A stretch of 64,000 bases of DNA, taken from assembly GCA_964592595.1 (NCBI GenBank), contig CAZQFH010000008.1:1-64000 (forward strand), read 5' to 3'. The notes under the pieces are model-generated. The model saw only the letters and a list, made by a program, of their open reading frames with translations, made no database searches and was not told the origin of the DNA. Numbering within the stretch: position 1 is the stretch's first letter; every line of letters starts with the position of its first letter. The stretch comes from UBA5536 sp964592595 (GTDB lineage: Bacteria; Bacteroidota; Bacteroidia; Bacteroidales; F082). The position numbers and the translations under genes were made by a program. Shown here one piece after another: positions 52,152 to 60,626 of the stretch.

Positions 52152-52967
52152 TTAGAAGGGTTCAACAACAATACTGGGTTCAGCTGTAGGGCAAACCATC
52201 TGGCAAACCCCGCAACCTGTGCAACCATCAAGCACATGTGGAACAAGTTTCTTTCCACTTCTGCTGCGTCTCTGAATGATAGCTTTTTCACCAATCGGAC
52301 ATTCTGTGATACAAAGGTCACAAACCTCACGATCGAAAATCCTGTCGCGTAGCGGGCTTGCCGAAACTTCATTTTTCCCGGGTGAGCGCTGTACGCCTTC
52401 AAAATCACTGCCACGAGGATTACCTTTAAATCCTTCGCCTTTGTGCGCCAGACAAGTGTTTCGGTTCACGTGAGCCTTCCCCATTCTTACAGCTTCCTTC
52501 ATGGCCACCTTTTGCACTTCAAAGGGATTTACTGTAGCAAGATCAGCCCCGGGTTCGGCGGCTGCCTTTTCGACAGCACGCACCCCTTCTTCTTTGAACG
52601 GTCTGAAATCCAATACTGCTGTCGGACATGTTTCAACACATTGCAGTGCATCACACGAAAAATCACAAGCCTGAATACGCGGTGAGATATAAGGTGTTCC
52701 AAAACCAAGCCCTTCGCCAGCACCAGCCAGTTCGATGGCATGCACCGGACAAATTTGAACGCAAAGGCCACATTTGATGCAGCCTTGCAAAAAGTCCTCT
52801 TCGGAAATGGCACCGGGTGGCCTCAAAAAATCTTCGCGCGGCATTGATTGTGCGGCGTTTTTATCGAGCAAAAAAGTGGCTGTTCCAACCACTGCCAAAG
52901 TACCGGCAGCAGCAATTCCACCTTTAAAAAACTCCCGACGATTTAGACTATTTTTTTCCTTTTCCAT
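52152..52967 (-). CDS. nosG: NosG/NapG-type Tat-exported ferredoxin
   Basis: A 271-residue Fe-S protein with a Tat-like signal (NRREFFKGGIAAAGTLAVVG) and four Cys clusters: CIKCGLCVQICPVHA, CDFSCDALQCVETCPTAV, CDLCITECPIGEKA and CTGCGVCQMVCPTAE. It would pass electrons from NosH toward the periplasmic cytochromes. A hairpin separates it from the receptor gene upstream. Confidence 0.9.
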   Translation of the reverse strand: MEKEKNSLNRREFFKGGIAAAGTLAVVGTATFLLDKNAAQSMPREDFLRPPGAISEEDFLQGCIKCGLCVQICPVHAIELAGAGEGLGFGTPYISPRIQACDFSCDALQCVETCPTAVLDFRPFKEEGVRAVEKAAAEPGADLATVNPFEVQKVAMKEAVRMGKAHVNRNTCLAHKGEGFKGNPRGSDFEGVQRSPGKNEVSASPLRDRIFDREVCDLCITECPIGEKAIIQRRSRSGKKLVPHVLDGCTGCGVCQMVCPTAEPSIVVEPF

Positions 52968-52999
52968 GGTTTTGGTATTTACATTTTATATTACTTTTT

Positions 53000-53025
53000 G
53001 CCGGAGCAAGTTGATCTGCTCCGGC
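53000..53025. repeat. GC-rich hairpin between the copper receptor gene and nosG
   Basis: Perfect 9-bp arms GCCGGAGCA (53000-53008) / TGCTCCGGC (53017-53025). The T-rich tail is on the plus strand only; read in the direction of the nos genes it is followed by A's. It may be an RNA processing or stability element rather than a terminator. Confidence 0.5.
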
Positions 53026-53035
53026 TTTTATCATC

Positions 53036-55105
53036 CTAAAAAGAATATTTCAAACCAACGTTAAAACTTCGACCGGGTTCAAAATAGAGGCTTTGAACAT
53101 CCATAGCTTTATAAGCGCGACTCAAATGTTCAACATAGTTCTTGTTCAATATATTACGCACGCTAAACATTACTTCTAAAGATCCAAAAGCAGTGTAATC
53201 AGCATAAAAATCAAAAACAGCAAAACCAGGCGTCCTTGATTCATTAAACGAGGCTGCTACCCTATCCTGCTCATCCGCAATGCGTCCATGAATTTCAGCA
53301 TTGAATAAGTTGGAACGATAAGCCAATGCTGTTTGAAACGTTAAAGGGGTAATTTCTGCCAAAGGCTCATCCCAGCTAACATTCTGTCCATAAGTGTAGG
53401 AAGCAGAAAGGTTATAATGCCAATTTTCGGCAAATTTCCAGTCGAAACCCGCTTCAAATCCTGTGAGGAAAACCTCATCCGCATTTCTGAATTGTTTGGT
53501 GAATTTAGGATCCATACAGGCATTGTAAATCCTTGGAATTGTAGTATCAACAGCTGCTGTGATATAATCCTGCACATAAGAATAAAACACATCTGTGAAA
53601 ATCGTTAATCCTTTGATATTCTTTTCGATACGAGCATCAATTTGATAATTCACTTCCGATTTCAAATCAGGATTTCCAATATATTCATAGGCATCCATTC
53701 CAACACTCAAATGATTGATAAACAATTCGGTAAGCTCTGGTGAACGTGTAGCTCTTGCCACAGCAAAATAGAGATTATAGCCTTTTGGCAAAAACCAGGT
53801 GAGTGAAGTTGTTGCAGAGATATCAAAACGATCGTCGGGTTGAATTTCATTGTTGTATTGCTCCTGAAAATCAGCTGCCGGATCATTGATGTTATAGGTT
53901 ATATAATCAGATCGCAAACCCAATGTCCAGACCAGATTTTCGTTGATATCCCTTTTATTTTCGAGGAATAATCCTAAATCATCATGATTCGAATCCTGCC
54001 AGGTTTTATCAAAGAAATATTTGGGCGGATCAAATTCCTGCCCGGTACAGGTGTTTTTAAAAACCAAACGATCTCTACCTCCATCTTTTCCAATATGTTT
54101 ATAATCTATACCAGCATAGAGCAAATTATTAGAAGCCGTTTGCAAACCAAACTCTGTTCTACCTCCAAAAACCTGAGCAGTAACAGGCGACACCGCATGA
54201 ACTACTTTGTAAGCAGGCCTACGCTTATTACTCATTTCATGATCCACATAACTTCCATATGCTTTGATTTTGAATGATTTTAGCAGAGGACTGATATTGG
54301 TGTAGGCATAATCCAAAGAGAGGATACTGCTATTGTCATTATCCGCATCCATCGGAAGGCCGGCATATAGCACATCTTTGGCCATACTCTGGCGCCAGGC
54401 AAGCTGAAGTCGCTGGCTTGGCGCAAATTGATATCCCATTTTCATGGCATAACCAAAACGTGAAAAAGATGAAGCAATTTCCTGCCCCGAACCACTCTCG
54501 TAATTGCCATAGTCTTTAAAGCCTGCATTAAGCGAAAAATCAAACTTATTCAAAACTGTCTGGACAAAAAGATTGGTGTAGTAATTGCCACCATTGGATT
54601 GGTATCCAGCTTCGACACTTCCCGCAACAGGTTGATCTATTGACCGATCAGGCTTACGGTTCACAATGTTGATAATACCCCCCATGGAAGCGCCATAACG
54701 AACACTAAAAGGCCCTTTGATGACTTCAATTTTTTCGATTTCTTCAGGAGCCACCTGCGAAATAGTAGGATCCATGCGATTGGGGCAGGCATTCGTGCTG
54801 TGCACACCACCATCGATCAAAACATTGAGCTGACTGTATTTGAAACCACGCAATACAGGTTCCATGCCATAATTGCCGCGCTTTTCGACACCAAAACCAG
54901 CCTGATTGATAAACATGGCACCACCATCATGGGGATTCTCAACCTGAATGGTACGGCCTGCTATATTTGTTTTTGTTAGATTTAATGGACTTTTTGCCGA
55001 TATTAAGATCTCCTCTAAAACGAGGGTATCTGTTTGAGCCTGCATCACTGTTGCAAAAGCCAAAAGCGCTGCCGACACTATAATTTTTGTAATCGTTTTG
55101 TACAT
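53036..55105 (-). CDS. nosA: TonB-dependent copper receptor (NosA/OprC-like)
   Basis: A 689-residue outer-membrane receptor, signal about 1-23, plug with PVLRGFKYSQLNVLIDGG and YGASMGGIINIVN, and a barrel ending in GLKYSF. Inside the plug is ACPNRMDPT (Cys107, Met111) and in the barrel VDHEMSN (His289, Met291). These match the CxxxM and HxM copper-binding elements of OprC, whose relative NosA supports N2O reductase in Pseudomonas. There is no carboxypeptidase-like domain, unlike the receptor at 9931. The setting inside the nos cluster fits copper uptake for NosZ. Confidence 0.88.
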   Translation of the reverse strand: MYKTITKIIVSAALLAFATVMQAQTDTLVLEEILISAKSPLNLTKTNIAGRTIQVENPHDGGAMFINQAGFGVEKRGNYGMEPVLRGFKYSQLNVLIDGGVHSTNACPNRMDPTISQVAPEEIEKIEVIKGPFSVRYGASMGGIINIVNRKPDRSIDQPVAGSVEAGYQSNGGNYYTNLFVQTVLNKFDFSLNAGFKDYGNYESGSGQEIASSFSRFGYAMKMGYQFAPSQRLQLAWRQSMAKDVLYAGLPMDADNDNSSILSLDYAYTNISPLLKSFKIKAYGSYVDHEMSNKRRPAYKVVHAVSPVTAQVFGGRTEFGLQTASNNLLYAGIDYKHIGKDGGRDRLVFKNTCTGQEFDPPKYFFDKTWQDSNHDDLGLFLENKRDINENLVWTLGLRSDYITYNINDPAADFQEQYNNEIQPDDRFDISATTSLTWFLPKGYNLYFAVARATRSPELTELFINHLSVGMDAYEYIGNPDLKSEVNYQIDARIEKNIKGLTIFTDVFYSYVQDYITAAVDTTIPRIYNACMDPKFTKQFRNADEVFLTGFEAGFDWKFAENWHYNLSASYTYGQNVSWDEPLAEITPLTFQTALAYRSNLFNAEIHGRIADEQDRVAASFNESRTPGFAVFDFYADYTAFGSLEVMFSVRNILNKNYVEHLSRAYKAMDVQSLYFEPGRSFNVGLKYSF

Positions 55106-55202
55106 GATTGTAACTTTTAATGAAAGATTGTTCCTGCTAACAGGATTTCTAAATAATCAATAGCAGTGTAGCTGCCAGACTTCATGGGCGCCGCTAACTG
55201 TT

Positions 55203-55604
55203 TCAGGAAAAAGTTACTTTTGGAGGTGGTGTATTGACCTTTTTAGGGTAGAATATAAGATTAGTAGCATAATAAAAGTACTTACTACTCAGCTCTTTTG
55301 AAATTATTGTTTCAGTAAGATTTTCAACTGGCAGATAGATTAAGCCTGTGTGGCTAATTGTAGTTTCAGGTATATCAGTTGTTTTATTTTCTTGCTCATC
55401 GTCTTCACCTGAGCGTTTGATTAGTGCGGATAGATAGGCGATATCACCAGTCAATGGGTGATTGTCGTCCTTCGAGAAATTGATCACTTGCGATTGCTCC
55501 ATCCCGGAAATCAGATAAAGGTATTGCCAAATTTGTAATTCGGGCAGAAACACAAAAGCTAGGTGCAAACTCAATAATATGCCAGCAATCACACGCCTTT
55601 TCAT
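55203..55604 (-). CDS. Small predicted exported protein of unknown function
   Basis: A 133-residue protein with an N-terminal signal or anchor (MKRRVIAGILLSLHLAFVFLP), no Cys, and a Pro-rich end (NTPPPKVTFS). No domain recognised. It overlaps nosD by four bases and precedes the copper receptor by 97, so it is part of the same unit. A small protein next to a TonB receptor gene might assist it; this is inference. Confidence 0.7.
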   Translation of the reverse strand: MKRRVIAGILLSLHLAFVFLPELQIWQYLYLISGMEQSQVINFSKDDNHPLTGDIAYLSALIKRSGEDDEQENKTTDIPETTISHTGLIYLPVENLTETIISKELSSKYFYYATNLIFYPKKVNTPPPKVTFS

Positions 55605-56914
55605 AATTGATCCTTGAGTTTATCATCCAACGCTTTGTCCCATAAATATATAGGTGTTTTATCGCGCAGAACCATTTTAGGCTCGGAAAATGGCGCCAAT
55701 CGCTCCAAAAAGTCAAGCACCAGTAAAAGAGGCGAACCATAAAAATATTTGAGATCACGATCGAAAGACCACAAGTGCTCTACATAAGCAAAGAGGGTAT
55801 AAGGAGTATCTCCAATATTGTCCCCATTCTTATCAAACCCCTGATAATCATCAAAATAATTCTCCTGCCAGCGGTTCAGATTAGCTGTTTTTCCTTCGGC
55901 TTCAACCTGAACCAAGTTGTTATGAAAATAATTGTGCTTATAAAGATTACCTTCCTGATTGGTGTGAAACTTGATGCCCACACCACAAAAGGCAATTTCG
56001 TTATACATGACGGTATTTGTCTTTTCGGGTACAAAAGGAGAAACATCCACATGAATACCTTCCGAAGAGTAAATAAAACGATTGTGCAAAATCTGATTTG
56101 AAGAAGTCTCTTTCATGCCCAGGCACATTCCGCTTACACCATTCGAATGCATGATTGTATTGCCTGTCATAACAGTCATTTCGCTATACATCAGGAAAAC
56201 ACCAACCGAATTTTCATAAAAATAATTATCGTTTATCCTGTTATTGTGTGCATACATAAAGTGGATACTATAACGGTTTCCAACTCCTTTGTTGGCTTCA
56301 AAGGTGTTTTCGGATGAATACCAAACAACCATATCGCGCACATTGTGCCAATAATTACCTTTTATCAAATTATTTTTGGAATACCACAAACGAATGGCAT
56401 CGCCTTTAAGAGCCATATCACGTTTTAAAAGTGAAGTGATTTCGTTATATTCGATCAGATTATGTTCCGATTGAAAAATATCAACCCCAAAAAGACATTC
56501 TTCAATTAAGCAGTTGCTTACAACATTATAATTTCCAATAATTTTTACTCCGCAGTCGATCTTATCATGCGATCCGCCTGATTCTATAATATGGAGGTTT
56601 TTGAGCACCACGGTATTTGTCTCCAAAAAAATTACCGATGACTTACCCAGACCGGAAATCGTTACTTTTCCTTCGCCGTCAAGCGTAATGGCGTTTCGTG
56701 TAATTTTAACCGGACCAGTATAAAAACCAGGTTCAAGAACCACATATTTACCGGGAGGTGTTCGGTCAATAATCTCCTGAAGCGGAATAGGATTACTTCT
56801 GTCCTGATAGCCTTCAATTTTTATGGAGGGGCCAAACAGCAAATCGTCTTGAGCCATCAAAGGCACTAAGACTATTGAGCAGAGTAAACCTAAAACTAAT
56901 TTTATCATTTTCAT
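55601..56914 (-). CDS. nosD: NosD CuZ maturation protein
   Basis: A 437-residue periplasmic protein (signal about 1-21) with a right-handed parallel beta helix. Repeated strands such as GVKIIGNYNVVSNCLIEEC, NLIEYNEIT, NNLIKGNYWHN and GVFLMYSEMTVMTGNTIM are typical of the NosD carbohydrate-binding/CASH repeats. It ends with the conserved ENYFDDYQGFDKNGDNIGDTPY segment. It receives copper from NosL and delivers it to NosZ. It lies just after a strong terminator. Confidence 0.95.
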   Translation of the reverse strand: MKMIKLVLGLLCSIVLVPLMAQDDLLFGPSIKIEGYQDRSNPIPLQEIIDRTPPGKYVVLEPGFYTGPVKITRNAITLDGEGKVTISGLGKSSVIFLETNTVVLKNLHIIESGGSHDKIDCGVKIIGNYNVVSNCLIEECLFGVDIFQSEHNLIEYNEITSLLKRDMALKGDAIRLWYSKNNLIKGNYWHNVRDMVVWYSSENTFEANKGVGNRYSIHFMYAHNNRINDNYFYENSVGVFLMYSEMTVMTGNTIMHSNGVSGMCLGMKETSSNQILHNRFIYSSEGIHVDVSPFVPEKTNTVMYNEIAFCGVGIKFHTNQEGNLYKHNYFHNNLVQVEAEGKTANLNRWQENYFDDYQGFDKNGDNIGDTPYTLFAYVEHLWSFDRDLKYFYGSPLLLVLDFLERLAPFSEPKMVLRDKTPIYLWDKALDDKLKDQL

Positions 56915-56920
56915 TTTTAA

Positions 56921-56950
56921 AAAAGTTCGGGGGGATATTCCGCCCCCCGA
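56921..56950 (-). terminator. Intrinsic terminator between nosB and nosD
   Basis: Stem TCGGGGGG (56927-56934) / CCCCCCGA (56943-56950), on the minus strand followed by AACTTTTTT. It lies 11 bases after the nosB stop and 6 before the nosD start, with no room for a promoter between, so it should act as a partial attenuator in a common transcript. Confidence 0.75.
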
Positions 56951-56961
56951 TCCTTTAATTA

Positions 56962-57741
56962 TTATTCTGTCCGTAGTGATTTACGTTTTAAAAGAATAGC
57001 GAGTATCATAAAAACAAAAGCTGCCAGCGCGATATAAAATCCATAGTAAGGATAAGATTCAGTAGTAAACTGAGCTACTTTTCCTTCACCAAAAACTGTT
57101 GGCATAAAAGGTTTGATACCTGCAAAGGCGCCACCGCCATGCAAACCCAGATTGTGACCATACCAATAGAGGTGATACATGTACATAAAAAGAAAGTAAA
57201 ATGGCACTAAAGCGGGAATTAGGCCTGAAACCAAATTGAGTTTTTTTGGAGTTGCCATAAAATACAAACCCAAAAGAACAAACAGCACAAAAATGTAAGG
57301 CGAATACGTCATAATGGTATTCAAAACTTTGAGTGTTGCCGGCGTAACGTCAACCTTTATTTTCTGTCCTGTTGCAGGATCATATACATCATTTCCTTCT
57401 GCATCTCTCTGTGTATCGAACACATAAAAACTTGGGTGGTCTAATGATGGAGGATTATTCCTGCCTTGCACAATGGGATACATGCCAATATAATGGTTGA
57501 TGGCATTCATCTCCATCAGGCAGTCGGCTCCTTCGTTAGTGGCAAGTTCTTCTCTTTCCTTTACACCTTCGCATCCGTTATAAACACCGTCAAATTTAAA
57601 ATTAATCCGAATTCCTTTTGGGTACATTGATTTAGGATATTGAATACTTTGCAGAGCAACACCCCAAATTGGTGTGAAATAAGTAACACCTATCAATATA
57701 ACTCCAATAAGAGCAAAAATGATGTATGCTTTTGACTTCAT
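56962..57741 (-). CDS. nosB: NosB-type membrane protein
   Basis: A 259-residue protein with four or more hydrophobic segments (about 6-24, 147-165, 171-195, 232-252) and a periplasmic domain holding Cys pairs (YNGCEGVKEREE, ADCLMEMNAINHYIGMYP). It matches NosB of clade II nos clusters in size, topology and position after nosZ. Function is not known; association with electron delivery or NosZ maturation is proposed for the family. Confidence 0.82.
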   Translation of the reverse strand: MKSKAYIIFALIGVILIGVTYFTPIWGVALQSIQYPKSMYPKGIRINFKFDGVYNGCEGVKEREELATNEGADCLMEMNAINHYIGMYPIVQGRNNPPSLDHPSFYVFDTQRDAEGNDVYDPATGQKIKVDVTPATLKVLNTIMTYSPYIFVLFVLLGLYFMATPKKLNLVSGLIPALVPFYFLFMYMYHLYWYGHNLGLHGGGAFAGIKPFMPTVFGEGKVAQFTTESYPYYGFYIALAAFVFMILAILLKRKSLRTE

Positions 57742-57759
57742 AATACTTCGTTTCTTTTA

Positions 57760-58116
57760 TTACCTCTGAGGTTCAACACCAGCTTTGCTCATCATAAAAT
57801 TGATGGCATCGTATAAGTCTTGCTCAGAGCAATCCATGCAAGTACCTTTTTCGGGCATCACACCATATTTCCCGGTGTATCCGTTATTGGCGTGTTCCAG
57901 CAAGGTAGTCATACCTTTGGCAGCAATTTCTTCCCAACGAGGGGTATCCTCAAGAGCCGCAGCGCCGGCTACACCTTTCAAGTGGCAGGCAATACAAGCT
58001 TTGCTATAAACAGCTTCACCATTGGCTAAATCGGCAGTTCTTCCGCCACCGCCGCAGCTGCTGAGCATTACCGTAAAGAGTAATCCTCCAAATAGGACTG
58101 TGAATTTTCTTTTCAT
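57760..58116 (-). CDS. nosC: Monoheme cytochrome c lipoprotein (NosC-like)
   Basis: A 118-residue protein: lipobox LSSC (Cys21), heme motif CIACH (41-45), distal Met87 in YGVMPEKG and an additional CMDC (93-96), as in cytochrome c5-type domains. It is placed between nosZ and nosB and is the likely electron carrier to the NosZ proteins. The lipid anchor would keep it at the membrane. Confidence 0.87.
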   Translation of the reverse strand: MKRKFTVLFGGLLFTVMLSSCGGGGRTADLANGEAVYSKACIACHLKGVAGAAALEDTPRWEEIAAKGMTTLLEHANNGYTGKYGVMPEKGTCMDCSEQDLYDAINFMMSKAGVEPQR

Positions 58117-58174
58117 TTTTAAAAATTATTAATGTTAATGTTAGTTAATTACACGCTGCCAAAGTTACGGTATT

Positions 58175-58205
58175 TTGCCTGGAGAATCATCCCTTCTCCC
58201 GGCAA
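58175..58205. repeat. Hairpin after the second nosZ
   Basis: Arms TTGCCTGGAGAA (58175-58186) and TTCTCCCGGCAA (58194-58205) pair over 12 bases with one wobble, just after the stop of the second nosZ gene. In the direction of transcription there is no U-tail; it may protect or process the nosZ transcript. Confidence 0.5.
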
Positions 58206-58211
58206 AAAAAC

Positions 58212-60596
58212 CTATTGCTCTTGCGATAAGTATTGTGTAGTTCGGATTTTGAGATAAGTAATAATTTTTGCAACATCTTCTTCTGAAACATTCTGATCAG
58301 GCATAGCCAATTTGTAGCGCTGACGCATGGCTTCAATATCTGTCTCACTCATATGCTCCTCAGGATTCATGATCCAGGTTTTTAGCCAGTCCTCAGTGCG
58401 TCGTTTATCAACCATCAGCAGGTCAGGGCCGTTGAATTCTTCACCAAATTTATGGCAAGCATTACAGCCATAATTCAGAAATTCCATTTCGCCTTCGGCC
58501 AGGTTTTTCATTTCGATGGCAGATGGCTGGAACGACTGCATTTGCATATCGGCCTGAACACGTTTTGAATAGGCCAATAAGCGCTCATTTTCAGCTTTAT
58601 CACTATGTTTAACAGTTAAATATCCTTGCAGCATCCTGCCGTTGGCGTTGTGATAGTGATCAAGCAACAATGGAAACATTCCTGCTCTCTCAGCATTAAA
58701 CTCCAAAGTGGCAGTTTCGCCAGGTCTCCAGCGATAAACCTGATCGTAGGCAGAAATCTCATAAACGTAGTGATCAAGATTGGTTTGTCCGTGATTGGTG
58801 ATATGGATCTCCACTTCATTGCCTTGGTCAACCACAATATTTCCAGGCTTAACACTGCCCTTACTGATGGTTGCATAAACATGCACCTTATTGCCTTTAT
58901 TTACTATACGCTCAGATCCAAGCTCGGTAAAGTAAGGCGATTTCTCCATTGTGTAAATATTGGTGCCTGTTGGATACGTCTCAGCAGATTCAAAGCTTTC
59001 GTCTGCAATTATTGAGGTATAATGCGGCTCACCCATTGGTACAGGTAGATCATATAAAATGGTCATCTTATCGCCATCAATATCAATTAATTGATGATTT
59101 TGCGGATGTAAAGGACCAACAGGATTAAATCGGTCGATCGATAATTTATTGAGTGAGATTAGGTACTTACCATGTGGATTAACCACGTCGCCATGTGCTG
59201 CAACAAGGTGTCCGACATTATAGTGAGAAGAAACATAATCCAGCACTTTCAGGTTAATGTAATCCCATTTGGTGATGCGCGAATCAACGTAGATGGAGGT
59301 GTAAATCACACCAGGCTCGTCATCATATTGATTATGCAAAGGTCCCAAACCAACTTCAACACTGCCGTGAAGCGCAGTTTCGAGCGAAATAATCGGTACA
59401 CCATATTCATCAGTCCCTTCAAAGTTTTTCTCGTTGATAGCTTTTGTGATTTTATCCCAGGAATAAACCCAGGCATGTGAATCAAGCTTACCAGCCACAA
59501 CGATGTATTTTCCATCAGGGCAAACATCAACTCCGTGAGGAGATTTAGGTTCAGGAATCAAGAAGAATATATTATTTTCAACGGCCACATCAATAGGAAT
59601 AACTTTGTGGTTATTGATCACTTTATATTTACCTTGTTTCACCAATTGCTCTGCTTTTTTCCAGTTCACTACGTGCAAATAATCCACATCGCGTGAAGAG
59701 CAACCAGCCTCGAACGGTGGACGGCCACTTTCAATACCACCAAAATACATCTCGGTGCAGAATGAATTGGTAAACGACCAGCCATAACTGGCATTCTTTC
59801 CCATATCTGTTAAGTCTTGCGTATAGGGCGGGAACTCCATCGTAAAAGAGTTTTTCTCATCAATACGGCCTTTTTCATTGTCAAACTTCCAATAAGTCAA
59901 TCCTCCACGCCAGTATTTTCTGAAATTTACCTCCGTAAGCGGATAGTATTTCCTATCGATTGGAGCAGGATACTGAGCTGCCTCGCCAATATATTCAGAA
60001 TTTGGCGTAAAGAAACAACCACCGTGATTGCTTCTGAAGATTGGATTGTTAACAGTTTGCTTGAGTTCCCAGTCTTTTAATGAGATTACAAAAACGCGCG
60101 GATTGGCTTTGTCATTAATCACAGCCCATTTACCGTTGTAGTTGCCATTAGTTTCAGAAAAGCCCGGGTGGTGTGTATCGCCCCAGTTGATTACTTGTCC
60201 GTCGATATAACCAGATTTCAGAATCTCGGAACTTTCCTTGCTGTAGCCGAATCCGTTGACAGGCTGACGCGAAGAGGTAGGAACATATTTTACCAACCGC
60301 ATCGAAGGGATGGTGTACATAATCATGTTTCCGGCTTGGCCGCCAGAATTCAATGCAACATACTCATCTTTTAAATTATCAGGGGTGTAGGTTTTCGTTG
60401 CAGCCAAAACATCATCGGCATTCAAGCCACGGCGCTTCACGATATCATTTAATGACTCTTCTCCGTAAGGCGCACCTGCAACGCCAGTCTTTGTTTTGTC
60501 TCCCTCTGTGCCACAAGCTGTTATCAGCATCATTGCGGCAACGACTATAACTGTCATCAGAAGACCAGGAGTGTTGTATAGCTTATATTTTTTCAT
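58212..60596 (-). CDS. nosZ: NosZ homologue with intact CuZ site, lost CuA site and C-terminal cytochrome c
   Basis: A 794-residue protein. Signal peptide with lipobox ITAC (Cys28). The seven-bladed propeller keeps all seven CuZ histidines: His142/143 (DTHHPGFSETNG), His191 (SNHGG), His354 (SPHGVD), His421 (GPLHNQ), His463 (VGHLVAAH) and His525 (GEPHYTS). The cupredoxin domain (about 570-665) is degenerate: at the CuA positions Leu645, His649, Gly653 and Leu656 replace Cys, Cys, His and Met; only His609 remains. A cytochrome c domain follows, CNACH (711-715), distal Met765 in KLAMPDQ. It therefore looks able to reduce N2O at CuZ but needs an external CuA. It follows the other homologue by 30 bases. 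Confidence 0.9.
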   Translation of the reverse strand: MKKYKLYNTPGLLMTVIVVAAMMLITACGTEGDKTKTGVAGAPYGEESLNDIVKRRGLNADDVLAATKTYTPDNLKDEYVALNSGGQAGNMIMYTIPSMRLVKYVPTSSRQPVNGFGYSKESSEILKSGYIDGQVINWGDTHHPGFSETNGNYNGKWAVINDKANPRVFVISLKDWELKQTVNNPIFRSNHGGCFFTPNSEYIGEAAQYPAPIDRKYYPLTEVNFRKYWRGGLTYWKFDNEKGRIDEKNSFTMEFPPYTQDLTDMGKNASYGWSFTNSFCTEMYFGGIESGRPPFEAGCSSRDVDYLHVVNWKKAEQLVKQGKYKVINNHKVIPIDVAVENNIFFLIPEPKSPHGVDVCPDGKYIVVAGKLDSHAWVYSWDKITKAINEKNFEGTDEYGVPIISLETALHGSVEVGLGPLHNQYDDEPGVIYTSIYVDSRITKWDYINLKVLDYVSSHYNVGHLVAAHGDVVNPHGKYLISLNKLSIDRFNPVGPLHPQNHQLIDIDGDKMTILYDLPVPMGEPHYTSIIADESFESAETYPTGTNIYTMEKSPYFTELGSERIVNKGNKVHVYATISKGSVKPGNIVVDQGNEVEIHITNHGQTNLDHYVYEISAYDQVYRWRPGETATLEFNAERAGMFPLLLDHYHNANGRMLQGYLTVKHSDKAENERLLAYSKRVQADMQMQSFQPSAIEMKNLAEGEMEFLNYGCNACHKFGEEFNGPDLLMVDKRRTEDWLKTWIMNPEEHMSETDIEAMRQRYKLAMPDQNVSEEDVAKIITYLKIRTTQYLSQEQ

Positions 60597-60626
60597 AACA
60601 CAAAATTTCTTGTTTATTAATTATGA

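Noticed and set aside
53000..53025. Hairpin as a terminator of the copper receptor gene
   Set aside because: In the direction of transcription the stem is followed by A's, not T's; it is listed as a repeat only.
53036..55105. The nos-linked receptor as a vitamin B12 or siderophore receptor
   Set aside because: The CxxxM and HxM copper elements and the nos context fit a copper receptor better; no B12 or iron genes are nearby.
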